Assembly (NCBI GenBank): GCA_017548125.1
Contig: JAFYNK010000096.1
Span: 1-34,459, forward strand
Length of the DNA stretch: 34,459 bases
DNA from: Bacteroidales bacterium
Lineage (GTDB): Bacteria; Bacteroidota; Bacteroidia; Bacteroidales; F082
Direction of reading: 5' to 3'
The notes below the pieces were generated by a model, which saw nothing but the letters and a program-made list of their open reading frames with translations, was not told the DNA's origin and did no database searches. Position 1 is the stretch's first letter. The number at the start of each line of letters is the position of its first letter. Below are positions 9,326-18,752 of the stretch, in pieces. The position numbers and the translations under genes are program-made.

Positions 9326-10555
9326 TCAAAGATTGATTTGATATTCGTTAATCTTTCTATACAATGTTCTTTCGCTGATTCCCAATTCTTTTGCAGCATC
9401 TTTTCTTTTGCCTTTATGTTTTTCCAATGCCTTGCAAATCAAATCTTTTTCTGTTTGTTCCAACGAAAGGCTTGTTGTTTCTTTTATTGGTTCAACTTTC
9501 TCAAGTTCATCATTATCTTGAACATAAATAAAAGTTTCTTCTTCATCCTCAAGAGGAGAGATTACCGTTGCATTTATAGGTGTAAGATTCTGATTGTCGC
9601 CGATATGTTGAACGTTAATTCTATTTTCAGACAATTCTTTAACTGTCTTACGGAGTTCGATGATGTCATTTTTCATATCGAACAACACTTTATACAACAA
9701 ATCTCGTTCAGAAATAGTTTCCTCATCACGACCACCTTTATATAATGTTGGCAAGGAAGTCATGTTATTATTAGGGAGATAATTTTTCAAAATGTCTGGA
9801 GTTATAATCCTTTCATTTTCAATTATTGAGATTTGTTCTGTAATATTTTTCAGTTGTCGAATATTACCGTCCCAGCGATAATTTTCCATCATAATGAGAG
9901 CTTCTTGTGTCAGCTGAAGCGCTGGCATTCTGTATTTCTCTGCGCAATCTGCCGCGAACTTTCTGAACAACAATCTGATGTCGTCTTTACGTTCGCGCAA
10001 TGACGGAATGTGAATTGGCACAGTATTTAAACGATAATAAAGGTCTTCTCTAAACTTTCCTTTTTCTATTGCCAAAGGAATATTTAGGTTGGTGGCAGCA
10101 ACGACACGCACATCCGTCTTTTGAACTTTTGACGAACCCACTTTGATAAATTCACCGTTCTCTAATACTCTGAGAAGACGTGCTTGTGTAGCCAAAGGCA
10201 TCTCTCCCACTTCGTCGAGAAAGATAGTACCTCCGTCTGCCACTTCAAAATATCCTTTTCTTGTTTCGTATGCTCCTGTAAACGAGCCTTTTTCGTGACC
10301 AAATAATTCTGAGTCTATGGTTCCTTCAGGAATAGCTCCGCAGTTAATCGCGAAGTAGTTTTTGTGTTTTCTTGAACTGTTTTGATGTATGATTTGAGGA
10401 AACACATCCTTACCCGTACCGCTTTCACCATTGATGAGTACGGTGAGGTCAGTTCCGGCAACTTGAACCGCAATCTCAATCGCACGATTGAGATGCGGGT
10501 CGTTACCTATTATTTTGAATCGTTGTTTTATTGATTGGATATCCTGAATGTCCAT
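9326..10555 (-). CDS. Sigma-54-dependent transcriptional activator, no receiver domain
   Basis: A bacterial enhancer-binding protein of 409 aa. The AAA+ domain begins almost at the N-terminus. It has Walker A GESGTGKD (43-50), the sigma-54 contact loop GSFTGA (90-95, a variant of GAFTGA), Walker B GGTIFLDEVGEM (109-120) and an arginine-finger region (REDLYYRLN). A ~90-residue linker, including a likely coiled coil (MKNDIIELRKTVKEL), leads to a Fis-type helix-turn-helix (KRKDAAKELGISERTLYRKI). There is no response-receiver, GAF or PAS domain, so control must come from elsewhere. The start codon is one base after the pheT stop. This gene is commonly found beside lptE in Bacteroidota, suggesting an envelope-related regulon, which is an inference. 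Confidence 0.93.
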   Translation of the reverse strand: MDIQDIQSIKQRFKIIGNDPHLNRAIEIAVQVAGTDLTVLINGESGTGKDVFPQIIHQNSSRKHKNYFAINCGAIPEGTIDSELFGHEKGSFTGAYETRKGYFEVADGGTIFLDEVGEMPLATQARLLRVLENGEFIKVGSSKVQKTDVRVVAATNLNIPLAIEKGKFREDLYYRLNTVPIHIPSLRERKDDIRLLFRKFAADCAEKYRMPALQLTQEALIMMENYRWDGNIRQLKNITEQISIIENERIITPDILKNYLPNNNMTSLPTLYKGGRDEETISERDLLYKVLFDMKNDIIELRKTVKELSENRINVQHIGDNQNLTPINATVISPLEDEEETFIYVQDNDELEKVEPIKETTSLSLEQTEKDLICKALEKHKGKRKDAAKELGISERTLYRKINEYQINL

Positions 10556-10556
10556 T

Positions 10557-13022
10557 TTATCTTAAAGTCGCTTTTAATTGTTGTTCTATGGCAGTCTGAA
10601 TCTTCGTCATTGTTTTTTCAATAACTTTGTCAGTCAATGTCTTTTGAGTGTCAAGTAATATGAAACTCAAAGCATATTGTTTCTTGCCTTCCGGAATCTT
10701 GTCACCGGTATAGATATCGAACAGACTGACAGATGTCAAGATTTTGTTCTCTGCTGCAAAAGCAACGTTTTTAACTTGTTCAAAGTTCACATTCTTATCG
10801 AAAATTAATGCCAAGTCACGACGTACAGCTGGGAATTTTGGCAATGGTTCATAGCGAACAGCCTTAGCTTCTTTATTAGCTTTCAATAAGTTATCCCAGT
10901 TCATTGTAGCATGATATACTTCTCTCTTCAAATCAAAGAGTTTCAATGTCTTTTGATTTATCTTACCGAGAGTGCACAATTCCATTCCGTTGAGAGTGTA
11001 AACTATCGAATATTCATAATGTTTCACTTGACCTTCACTCATCTCAATCTTGTTGACATCGATATTGAGTTTATTCAAGATACCTAAAACATATTTTTTA
11101 AGTTCGTAGAAATCAACATTTTGTGGTTTGTTGCTCCATAATTCTCCTTTATCTTTACCTGTGATAAACAAGTCGAGGTTGTAGATTTCTGAATATGGTG
11201 ACAATGAAACGCCTTCTTGTTTTTTGTCGGCATCATAGAAATAGGTATTACCGAATTCGAAGAATTTAATGTCGAAAATCTTATGATTATGATTGTTTTC
11301 TATGCTCTTCAAACCACCGAAAAGAAGTGATTGACGAAGAACGTTCAAGTCAGAACTTAATGGATTTAATATTTTGACATTTCTATTTTCGTCGAAGCTA
11401 TCCATGTCTTTTGTATAAGACTCTTTTGTCAAAGAGTTATTCATGATTTCGTAGAAACCATTAGAAGCCAACATGATAGAGATGTTTCTCTTTAATTTTT
11501 CAGGGTCTGGTTTTGCCACTACGTTAAGAGTAGCGTTGATTTTTTCTGGAATAGCGATATTGTCGTAACCGTAGATACGAAGAATTTCTTCAACCAAATC
11601 AGCTGGACGATATACGTCAACTTTGCATGTAGGGACGTCAACTGTTACTGATTCTTCTTTCAATTCAACTACTTTACAGTCTAAGTTCTTCAAGATATTT
11701 ACAGCTATTTCTTTTTCAATTTCTTGACCTGCTATTTTGTTGAGGTAAGCGAATTTAAGTTCAACGCGAACAGGTGTGAAGTCGCCGTTAACGATGTCTT
11801 TCACTTCAGAAGAGATTGTTCCGCCTGCCAACTCTTTGATTAATAACGCTGCACGTTTCAAAGCGTAAATTGTCATGTTAGGGTCGCAGCCACGTTCAAA
11901 ACGGAAGCTAGCGTCAGTTTGCAAAGCGTGATATTTTGAAGTCTTTCGTACTGATGTTGGATTGAAATATGCACTTTCAATAAATACGTTTGTTGTCTCT
12001 TCTGTAACGCCTGATTCTGCACCACCAAACACGCCAGCGATGCACATTGGTTCTTCTGCGTTGCAAATCATCAAGTTAGTACTGCTTAGTTTACGTTCAA
12101 CGCCATCCAATGTCACAAATGGTGTTCCTTCTGCGAGACATTTAACGACCACTTTCTTGCCTTTTATTTTATCAGCGTCGAATGTGTGAAGAGGCTGACC
12201 TGTTTCCATCAAAACGTAGTTAGAAATGTCAACGATGTTGTTAATAGAACGAAGTCCGACAGCTTCTAATCTGTGTTTCAACCATTTTGGTGATGGACCA
12301 ACTTTCACACCGCTGACTGTCACGCCAGAATAGCGAGGACAAGCTTTTGTATCTTCAACAACAATTTCAATTTCGTTGTCGTTGTTTTCAACTTTGAAAT
12401 CTTCTACTGAAGGTATATTGAGATGATATTTATCTGTCTTTTCTTGATAATTGAGAGCTGCCACGAGGTCGCGGTTAACGCCGATATGTGATGTGGCGTC
12501 AGAGCGGTTTGCTGTGAGACCTATTTCCAAAGTGACATCTTGTTCGACAGGGAAATAATAAGAAGCTGGTTTTCCTACTTCATAATCTTCAGGAAGCACC
12601 ATGATGCCGTCGTGTGATTCACCGATGCCAAGTTCATCTTCAGCGCAAATCATACCTTCTGAAACTTCACCACGAATCTTACCTTTTTTAATTGTGAAAG
12701 ACTCGCCATCTTTATGAAGTTCTGTGCCTATTGTAGCAACTAAAACCTTTTGTCCTTCTGCCACATTTGGTGCGCCACAAACTATGTTAAGAGGTTCTTC
12801 TGCACCGACATCTACTTTTGTGATGTGAAGGTGATCTGAATTTGGATGATCCACGCAGTAGATAACTTTACCTACGACAACGCCTTTTAACGCGCCTTTT
12901 ATTGATTCATAAGGTGTTAAGTCTTCAACTTCGAGACCTGTTCCTGTTAATTTCTTGCCTATTTCTTCTGCTGATAATTCGCAGTTGATATACTGTCTGA
13001 GCCAATTATAAGATACTTTCAT
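10557..13022 (-). CDS. pheT: Phenylalanine-tRNA ligase beta subunit
   Basis: An 821-aa subunit of the alpha2-beta2 enzyme that charges tRNA-Phe. Domains in order are: an N-terminal region and EMAP/OB-fold tRNA-binding domain (~40-150, VGKVIYCVDHPNSDHLHITKVDVG); the B3/B4 editing domain (~210-390, with KHRLEAVGLRSINNIVDISNYV); a B5 domain (~400-480); a catalytic-like core (~490-700, RNISIMLASNGFYEIMNNSL); and a C-terminal ferredoxin-fold anticodon-binding domain (~727-821, PLPKFPAVRRDLALIFD). Length and ends are normal. It heads the pheT-secG operon, and its promoter box is at 13045-13052. pheS is not in the window. Confidence 0.98.
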   Translation of the reverse strand: MKVSYNWLRQYINCELSAEEIGKKLTGTGLEVEDLTPYESIKGALKGVVVGKVIYCVDHPNSDHLHITKVDVGAEEPLNIVCGAPNVAEGQKVLVATIGTELHKDGESFTIKKGKIRGEVSEGMICAEDELGIGESHDGIMVLPEDYEVGKPASYYFPVEQDVTLEIGLTANRSDATSHIGVNRDLVAALNYQEKTDKYHLNIPSVEDFKVENNDNEIEIVVEDTKACPRYSGVTVSGVKVGPSPKWLKHRLEAVGLRSINNIVDISNYVLMETGQPLHTFDADKIKGKKVVVKCLAEGTPFVTLDGVERKLSSTNLMICNAEEPMCIAGVFGGAESGVTEETTNVFIESAYFNPTSVRKTSKYHALQTDASFRFERGCDPNMTIYALKRAALLIKELAGGTISSEVKDIVNGDFTPVRVELKFAYLNKIAGQEIEKEIAVNILKNLDCKVVELKEESVTVDVPTCKVDVYRPADLVEEILRIYGYDNIAIPEKINATLNVVAKPDPEKLKRNISIMLASNGFYEIMNNSLTKESYTKDMDSFDENRNVKILNPLSSDLNVLRQSLLFGGLKSIENNHNHKIFDIKFFEFGNTYFYDADKKQEGVSLSPYSEIYNLDLFITGKDKGELWSNKPQNVDFYELKKYVLGILNKLNIDVNKIEMSEGQVKHYEYSIVYTLNGMELCTLGKINQKTLKLFDLKREVYHATMNWDNLLKANKEAKAVRYEPLPKFPAVRRDLALIFDKNVNFEQVKNVAFAAENKILTSVSLFDIYTGDKIPEGKKQYALSFILLDTQKTLTDKVIEKTMTKIQTAIEQQLKATLR

Positions 13023-13044
13023 TGTAAAATCATGATTTAAAATG

Positions 13045-13075
13045 CAAAGATAACATTTTATGACAAAATGTCAGA
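13045..13075 (-). promoter_or_regulatory. Promoter of the pheT operon
   Basis: The complement of 13045-13052 reads TATCTTTG (exact TAnnTTTG). Nineteen bases upstream is TCTG, one mismatch from the -33 TTTG. The box is 23 bases before the pheT ATG. Confidence 0.65.
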
Positions 13076-13096
13076 GGTTTTTTTAGAGAAAAATTC

Positions 13097-13169
13097 ATAA
13101 TTCACAATGCATAATGCATAATTACTAATTACTCTCCCCAAAATTATGAATTATGAATTATGCATTAGT
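13097..13169. repeat. Inverted pair of 7-bp quasi-repeat arrays after recG
   Basis: Left array 13097-13131 has units ATAATTC, ACAATGC, ATAATGC, ATAATTA, CTAATTA. Right array 13142-13169 has AATTATG three times then CATTAGT. The arrays are roughly reverse complements across a 10-base spacer and could form a long imperfect hairpin. It ends one base from the recG stop codon (13171-13173). Confidence 0.8.
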
Positions 13170-13170
13170 A

Positions 13171-15273
13171 TCACCCAATCCTTCCCCAATCGAAATCATT
13201 GGCGAAGTTTTTATTGAAAAAGTCTTTTGTTATCTGATGTTCAGCTTTCGACAACGTTGGATCATCGTCAAGCAACAAATTAACCATTCTTCTCGTATGT
13301 CTGATGATAGGCTCATCTTTGACGAAATCTCCTATTTTCATCTCTATCATTCCCGATTGCCGCGTTCCTTGTGTCTCTCCTGGACCTCTAAGTTGAAGGT
13401 CGGCTTCAGCAATTTCAAAGCCATCGTTGGTATTGACCATTGTCTCCATTCTTTTCTTGCCTTCGCCTGTTATCTTATGGTCCGTTACTAAAATACAATA
13501 TGACTGTTCTGCGCCACGACCGACTCTTCCTCTCAGCTGATGAAGCTGCGACAAGCCGAATCTGTTAGCGTTTTCAATAACCATAACAGAAGCATTTGGA
13601 ACATTAACGCCCACTTCAATAACAGTTGTAGCGACCATGATATGAGCTTGATGTTTCATGAAACGCTGCATCTCAAAATCCTTATCTTCTGCACTCATCT
13701 GACCATGCACCACACAGATTCTATAGTTAGGTTCTGGAAAATCACGGAGCAAGGATTCATAGCCTTCCTGAAGATTTATCAAATCCATCTTTTCTGATTC
13801 TTTGATTAACGGATAGACAACATAAATCTGATGCCCTTCAGCAATCTGCTTCTTCATAAAAGAAAGAATTGTCAGACGCTGTTCTTGATAAAGATGAACC
13901 GTTTTTACAGGTTTTCTTCCCGGTGGCAACTCATCAATTTTTGATACATCAAGGTCGCCATATTGCGTCATGGCGAGCGTTCTTGGAATAGGCGTCGCTG
14001 TCATGACAAGCGTATGTGGAGGATAATCTGTCTTTTCCCAAAAACGTGCGCGCTGCGCCACACCAAAACGATGCTGTTCATCAACGATGCAAAGTCCCAA
14101 TTTCTTGAATTTGACTGTTTCCTCTATCAAGGCATGAGTGCCTATAATTATATGTATATCGCCATTTTCCAGAGCTGGCAAAATGTTCTTTCGTTCCTTT
14201 TGCTTAGTGGAGCCTGTCAGCAAGGCCACAGTGACTTTCATGTCACCGAGCATTTTCTTTATTGTCTCATAATGCTGGTTGGCAAGTATTTCAGTCGGGG
14301 CCATCAATGCTGCCTGATAGCCATTGTCAAGAGCAAGCAGCATCACCATAAGAGCCACTATCGTCTTTCCGCTGCCAACATCACCCTGAAGAAGCCTGTT
14401 CATCTGGAATCCGGTTTTCAAGTCGCCGCGTATCTCTTTAATGACGCGTTTTTGCGCGTTAGTGAGTGGGAACGGCAAATGCTCATTATAGAACGTATTG
14501 AAATATTCTCCAACATTGTTAAAGACAACGCTTTTTGTATTTATCTTCCTCTCTTTTTTATTTAAAAGAAGTCGAAGCTGAAAGAAGAAATGTTCCTCAT
14601 ATTTGAGCCGAGTTGTCGCAAGATGAATGTCATTGCTGTTATTTGGCAGATGTATTTTATAAAAAGCAGCCTTTCTTGAAAGCAGCCTATCTTGCGCCAT
14701 CAATGTTTTCGGAAGATTCTCTGGTATCATCTCCCATGTTTGCAAAACCAAAGTCTTAATAATTTTGGCTATCTGCTTAGTGCCAAGTCCAGCGTTGCGA
14801 AGTTTCTCCGTTGTATTATAAACTCCTTGCAGACTCTCTCCAACCACTCTATCGTTAGGGTCATAATCTTCTATATCAGGATGAGTGAACGAAAATCTGT
14901 TATTAAAGACATTGGCCTTACCGAAAAGCAGATATTTTTTCCCAGGTGTGAACTTATTCTTTATCCATTTAAATCCTTTGAACCAAACCAACTCAATAGA
15001 ACCTGTTTCATCGGTGAAAGTAGCGCTCACGCGAGTCGTTCTAGGCTCGCCATGCGACTTCATATTAGAGATAGTTCCGACAAGTTGATAATAGACTGTA
15101 TCGTCATAAATTTGGTTTACTTTATGTATTTTGCTACGGTCAACATATCTGAAAGGGAAATATTCGAGAAGGTCTTGAAACGTGAAAATACCGAGTTCCT
15201 TATTGAGGAGTTCAGCACGTTTCGGACCTACCCCTTTCAGAAATTCTATTTTTGTTTGAAGAATATTGACCAT
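13171..15273 (-). CDS. recG: ATP-dependent DNA helicase RecG
   Basis: A 700-aa branch-migration helicase that remodels stalled forks and Holliday junctions. An N-terminal helix-hairpin-like segment (EFLKGVGPKRAELLNKELGI) and the OB-fold wedge domain (~60-150) precede the helicase core. Core motifs are Walker A GDVGSGKT (297-304), motif II DEQH (397-400), motif III TATPIPRT, and C-terminal motifs (ATTVIEVGVNVPNA; QLRGRVGRG). The C-terminal region ends at a normal place (DFDWGRIG). A near-consensus -7 box (TATTTTTA, complement of 15296-15303) lies 23 bases upstream of the start. The gld operon terminator upstream argues that recG is transcribed on its own. Confidence 0.98.
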   Translation of the reverse strand: MVNILQTKIEFLKGVGPKRAELLNKELGIFTFQDLLEYFPFRYVDRSKIHKVNQIYDDTVYYQLVGTISNMKSHGEPRTTRVSATFTDETGSIELVWFKGFKWIKNKFTPGKKYLLFGKANVFNNRFSFTHPDIEDYDPNDRVVGESLQGVYNTTEKLRNAGLGTKQIAKIIKTLVLQTWEMIPENLPKTLMAQDRLLSRKAAFYKIHLPNNSNDIHLATTRLKYEEHFFFQLRLLLNKKERKINTKSVVFNNVGEYFNTFYNEHLPFPLTNAQKRVIKEIRGDLKTGFQMNRLLQGDVGSGKTIVALMVMLLALDNGYQAALMAPTEILANQHYETIKKMLGDMKVTVALLTGSTKQKERKNILPALENGDIHIIIGTHALIEETVKFKKLGLCIVDEQHRFGVAQRARFWEKTDYPPHTLVMTATPIPRTLAMTQYGDLDVSKIDELPPGRKPVKTVHLYQEQRLTILSFMKKQIAEGHQIYVVYPLIKESEKMDLINLQEGYESLLRDFPEPNYRICVVHGQMSAEDKDFEMQRFMKHQAHIMVATTVIEVGVNVPNASVMVIENANRFGLSQLHQLRGRVGRGAEQSYCILVTDHKITGEGKKRMETMVNTNDGFEIAEADLQLRGPGETQGTRQSGMIEMKIGDFVKDEPIIRHTRRMVNLLLDDDPTLSKAEHQITKDFFNKNFANDFDWGRIG

Positions 15274-15312
15274 TTTTATGGAATAATTTAAGATGTAAAA
15301 ATAGGAAATAAT

Positions 15313-15340
15313 TAGGAATTAGGAGTTAGAATTTAGGAAT
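15313..15340. repeat. 7-bp quasi-tandem tract (TAGGAAT), four units
   Basis: Units are TAGGAAT, TAGGAGT, TAGAATT, TAGGAAT, between the recG start and the gld operon terminator. Confidence 0.75.
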
Positions 15341-15360
15341 AATTTTGACTATACTATACA

Positions 15361-15395
15361 AAAAAGTGCCGCTATATCACATAGCAGCACTTTTT
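15361..15395 (-). terminator. Intrinsic terminator of the gld/por operon
   Basis: Arms 15361-15375 and 15381-15395 pair over 15 bp with one C-A mismatch on the plus strand (a G-U pair in the minus-strand transcript), around a 5-base loop. A T run follows on the minus strand. It begins about 35 bases after the gldN stop. Confidence 0.88.
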
Positions 15396-15400
15396 CTATC

Positions 15401-15428
15401 TTTAGCCTTTAGACTTTAATCTTTAGCC
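15401..15428. repeat. 7-bp quasi-tandem tract (TTTAGCC), four units, at the gldN stop
   Basis: Units are TTTAGCC, TTTAGAC, TTTAATC, TTTAGCC. One base separates the tract from the gldN stop codon (15430-15432). Confidence 0.8.
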
Positions 15429-15429
15429 A

Positions 15430-16257
15430 TTAATATTCCCAAAGATTTTGTTCGAAATCTATGATAGAGCTTTTAATACGTTCTGACTCTTTAAGAGCGT
15501 CGATGCCTTGTGCATAGTCATTAATTGCACGGTCATAAACGTTTTCTTCTCTAACTATGTAACTATCGAACATTCTTTTAACAAACACCTCATCATAATT
15601 TAATTGAGCAGCAGTATTGCTACGATTATGATATGGTTGTTGTACTAACAATTGACGAGTTTCATCATTGTAAGGAACCCAGAACAAAGTTTTAGATTGT
15701 TTTTCTATTTTACCTAGTCTTTCAACTTCTCTTACTTCAATTGGGCATATTGCAAGAGTACGAACCATGAGTTGAGATCTTTGTTTATCGAAATACCAAA
15801 TTTCTTTTACTAAACATCTTGTGACATCTTCAACTTTGATATTTTCAGTGGAATATTTAGTTTCTCTTTCATGTTGTTTGATAATCTCATTGAAAGTCAT
15901 TTTTTCTTTAAAATCACCTTTACTATCAACATTAATATTAGCGTTGTATGCTGTAATTATACCTTCTTCAAGAGCATCCATCAAAATAGTATAAAGGTTC
16001 TTCCAATTGCCTTGTGGCGTAACTGGAAAATAGAATCCTTGATTCATCTTTTGACGAAAATCTATTTCTCTCCAAACAGTTTTCTTCCACATTACATCAG
16101 CTTCTCTGATTGATGGCTGAGGCATTGGTTTTTTTACACCAGTTGTATTTTCTGCATATAATCCCCCTGTTGAAGATTCATCATTCAAGAACTGTGCAGA
16201 TAATTCTGGCGCAAAGAAAAATCCTAAGAGAGCAATTATTACTATTAGTTTTTTCAT
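15430..16257 (-). CDS. gldN: Type IX secretion protein GldN/PorN
   Basis: A periplasmic T9SS protein of 275 aa that works with GldK in a ring under the outer membrane. A signal peptide (MKKLIVIIALLGFFFAPEL, cut after SAQ) is followed by a region with IREADVMWKKTVWREIDFRQKMNQ, the recognisable GldN core. Then come VKEIWYFDKQRSQLMVRTLAICPI and the FWVPYNDETRQLL segment. The fold is mostly alpha/beta with no membrane helix. It is the last gene of the operon, 17 bases after gldM, and is followed by a 7-bp repeat tract and then a terminator. Confidence 0.95.
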   Translation of the reverse strand: MKKLIVIIALLGFFFAPELSAQFLNDESSTGGLYAENTTGVKKPMPQPSIREADVMWKKTVWREIDFRQKMNQGFYFPVTPQGNWKNLYTILMDALEEGIITAYNANINVDSKGDFKEKMTFNEIIKQHERETKYSTENIKVEDVTRCLVKEIWYFDKQRSQLMVRTLAICPIEVREVERLGKIEKQSKTLFWVPYNDETRQLLVQQPYHNRSNTAAQLNYDEVFVKRMFDSYIVREENVYDRAINDYAQGIDALKESERIKSSIIDFEQNLWEY

Positions 16258-16274
16258 AAGATAATTATAGTTTA

Positions 16275-17960
16275 TTATTTAATTACAGCTTTTAACATAA
16301 CCGACTCGTCTAACTTACGTGTGACACCGTTTGGTTCTATAACTTTAATATTTGTGAAGTAGAATGTTTGTCCGCGTTTTGCTGCATTAATATTCTTAAT
16401 AACCTTATCACTGAATTTGCTTCCGTTATTTGGTTCTACGCTAACATAACCTCCTACAGTAGTTTCCACTTCATACGAAACAACTTTAAATTCATAATCA
16501 CCGAAATCAAAGTCAACTAATTTAACATCAACACTTCCAAGAGCAAGAAGGTCATTTTTAGAAATTGAACCACCTTTTTCGCCATTAAATGATGGCATTG
16601 GGTCTGGAACAGCTTTGATACGGAATACTTGTGTTCCTAAAGCTATTTCTTTACCATCAACCATTGTTGATGCAGTGATGATTGTTTCGTTTTCTTTTCC
16701 TGGAACTATAACGTATTCTCCTTTAGTTTTGTTAACTTCTTTGATTGTACCATTACCATTAGAAACAGTAACCTTAATATCTTCGTTTTTAAAACCTGGA
16801 GCTGAAACTGAAATAGGATTTTCGATGTTTCTATACATTACGTTCATCTTAGTTGGAGATACTGTTGCAGCTGGAGGAGCTACTGCGAAAGTAGATTCAA
16901 ATGGATATGGTTCAAGTTTACCAGTTTCTGGGTTGATCATTTCAACAACGCCAGCGAAATAGTTTTCACCTTCTTGTTCTGCAGGGATTTTAATTGTTAC
17001 AACACCGTCTTTACTTGATACTGTTTGAATAGCATTACCTTTTGCGTCTTTGAAATCTTTAACGCCTCTTGCAAATTTAGCATCAAATTTTCTTTCAGTG
17101 TCTGTACCAGCGATGTAGATTTGAGCTTCATATTCACCACCACTTAAAACGTAAGTTGATTTAGGGAATACTTTTGCTTCCAATTTGTTGAATTTATAAT
17201 CGCTTGCACCGATGCTTTTGAACAATTCAGCGATAGCGTCAAACTCAGCTGTTTGAATTTCTGCAACCATATTGTTAATGATAGTGAATGCTGCAGGTGG
17301 GATAACTTTATCAAAGTTTTGTCTTTCCCATGACACAACTTCACCATCTACATTGGTTACATCTTCAGTTTTAAGACCGATATGACTATCATATTCATGA
17401 TGTGTATAGTCTTCAATAGTCTTTATGATATACTGACGATACTCTTCAATTTTAGTACGTAATTCTGTAGCTTTTCCATTTTCAATCATCATACGTACAA
17501 CAGCATCTTCCTTATCTTTAGGATTTACGTCAGAAAAGTTGATTTCATGGAAAATACGTCTATGTTTATTTGAATCAGCTCTATCAGGATTTAAGATGTA
17601 AATTTCATCACCTTCTTGATTGAAAGCTTGTTCTCTTGTAATACCATTATTCTCTAATAATAATTCAAGCTTAACACCTTCAATATAGTTGATAATCTCA
17701 TCTGTTTTTACACGAATCTCTTGAGCTTTTTGCCAAGGCTTAGCAGTCTTGACTTTATCTTTTTGATATTGTTGCTCAAATGTTTTGTAGTAATCGTCAA
17801 TTTTCTTCTCGATACTTGATATAGATGTTTCAATACCTTTGTTTACGTTTGAGAATGAGTCGATAACACCTACCGACACGTTCAAAGCTAATAAGGCAGT
17901 CAAAACAAGATACATCATACCGATCATCTTCTGCCTTGGGGTTTCTTTTGCTCCTGCCAT
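16275..17960 (-). CDS. gldM: Type IX secretion motor protein GldM/PorM
   Basis: A 561-aa inner-membrane protein that pairs with GldL in the proton-driven T9SS motor. One N-terminal transmembrane helix (MIGMMYLVLTALLALNVSVG, about 11-33) anchors a long periplasmic part. That part has a helical first domain (~45-225) and several beta-rich domains. Recognisable family segments are KETPRQKMIGMMYLVLTALL and the APPAATVSPTKMNVMYRNIENP stretch. It lies between gldL (49 bases upstream) and gldN. Length is near the usual ~510-560 aa. Confidence 0.96.
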   Translation of the reverse strand: MAGAKETPRQKMIGMMYLVLTALLALNVSVGVIDSFSNVNKGIETSISSIEKKIDDYYKTFEQQYQKDKVKTAKPWQKAQEIRVKTDEIINYIEGVKLELLLENNGITREQAFNQEGDEIYILNPDRADSNKHRRIFHEINFSDVNPKDKEDAVVRMMIENGKATELRTKIEEYRQYIIKTIEDYTHHEYDSHIGLKTEDVTNVDGEVVSWERQNFDKVIPPAAFTIINNMVAEIQTAEFDAIAELFKSIGASDYKFNKLEAKVFPKSTYVLSGGEYEAQIYIAGTDTERKFDAKFARGVKDFKDAKGNAIQTVSSKDGVVTIKIPAEQEGENYFAGVVEMINPETGKLEPYPFESTFAVAPPAATVSPTKMNVMYRNIENPISVSAPGFKNEDIKVTVSNGNGTIKEVNKTKGEYVIVPGKENETIITASTMVDGKEIALGTQVFRIKAVPDPMPSFNGEKGGSISKNDLLALGSVDVKLVDFDFGDYEFKVVSYEVETTVGGYVSVEPNNGSKFSDKVIKNINAAKRGQTFYFTNIKVIEPNGVTRKLDESVMLKAVIK

Positions 17961-18009
17961 ATTTTATAATCTTTATTTGTTAATAATAATTGAGCTTAAT
18001 AAAAACTTA

Positions 18010-18702
18010 TCAGGCTTTAACGTTCATTGCAGAAAGCATATTACCGTAAACAGTGTTGAGAGCTGTCATACGTTTTGACAAGTCAGCGATTTGGTGGTTA
18101 AGAGCGTCTGTTGATGTTGCAGAAGCGTTAACTTTTTCAATATATTCTGACATTGTTTTATTTAATTTCTTGTTTGTATCAGCAACGAGTAAAGTGCTTT
18201 GGAGTTGTACTTCAAGAGCATTAGCTGATTCTGTAGCTTTACGCATAACTGTTGCATATTCTTTTGTTGCTGCAACTGCGTCGCTGATTTCAGCCATTTT
18301 TGAAGCGTTTTCGCTGAGTTTATTGATACCAGCACCTAATTTATTAAGGACATCTTGGTTGATGTTAGCTTTGCCTAACATATCGTCAAGTTGTTCTGTT
18401 GTTGATTTTTTGTTTTCAACTTTTTTTGCAGCTGGTTTTACAGCTTCGTCACCATGATATGCGTATGCTAATTCTGGATATACCAAGCTCCAATCTGGTT
18501 CCATGTGAGGTGGTTCAAATGATGATAAGATGAAGATTACAGCCTCTGTTAAAAGACCAACTGTAAGCATAAGTGTTGCACCTTGCCAGTGTGTAAGTTT
18601 GAACAAAGCACCGACAAGAACGATAGCGGCACCAAAGCCATATACATAACCCATTACAACTTTAAATTTTCTACTTGACAAGAATTTACCGAAATTACCC
18701 AT
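18010..18702 (-). CDS. gldL: Type IX secretion motor protein GldL/PorL
   Basis: A 230-aa inner-membrane protein, the cytoplasmic-side partner of GldM in the T9SS rotary motor. Two transmembrane helices (~14-35 and 38-58) include the functionally important GALFKLTHWQGATLML region. There, a membrane-embedded Glu (LLTEAVIFILSSFEPP) matches the proton-path Glu of the family. The rest is a long cytoplasmic helical tail, with KLGAGINKLSENASKM and other heptad-like stretches. It sits 50 bases after gldK. Confidence 0.95.
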   Translation of the reverse strand: MGNFGKFLSSRKFKVVMGYVYGFGAAIVLVGALFKLTHWQGATLMLTVGLLTEAVIFILSSFEPPHMEPDWSLVYPELAYAYHGDEAVKPAAKKVENKKSTTEQLDDMLGKANINQDVLNKLGAGINKLSENASKMAEISDAVAATKEYATVMRKATESANALEVQLQSTLLVADTNKKLNKTMSEYIEKVNASATSTDALNHQIADLSKRMTALNTVYGNMLSAMNVKA

Positions 18703-18752
18703 AATTCTATAATTTTTAACGTTAATAAATCTATTTATTTTTTTTAATTTTC

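Noticed and set aside
9243-9329. N-terminal extension of LptE to 9326-9329
   Set aside because: The extra 28-29 residues are translated from degenerate 8-bp repeats and would put a long charged segment before the signal peptide. The ATG at 9242 gives a normal signal peptide. It is kept as a possible alternative because TGATG overlap with the upstream stop could allow coupling.
9338-9745. 135-aa plus-strand open frame opposite the sigma-54 activator
   Set aside because: It is Phe/Cys-rich antisense sequence overlapping a conserved HTH and linker, with no promoter or family resemblance.
13963-15291. Two ~200-aa plus-strand open frames opposite recG
   Set aside because: They are antisense to conserved helicase motifs and resemble no known family.
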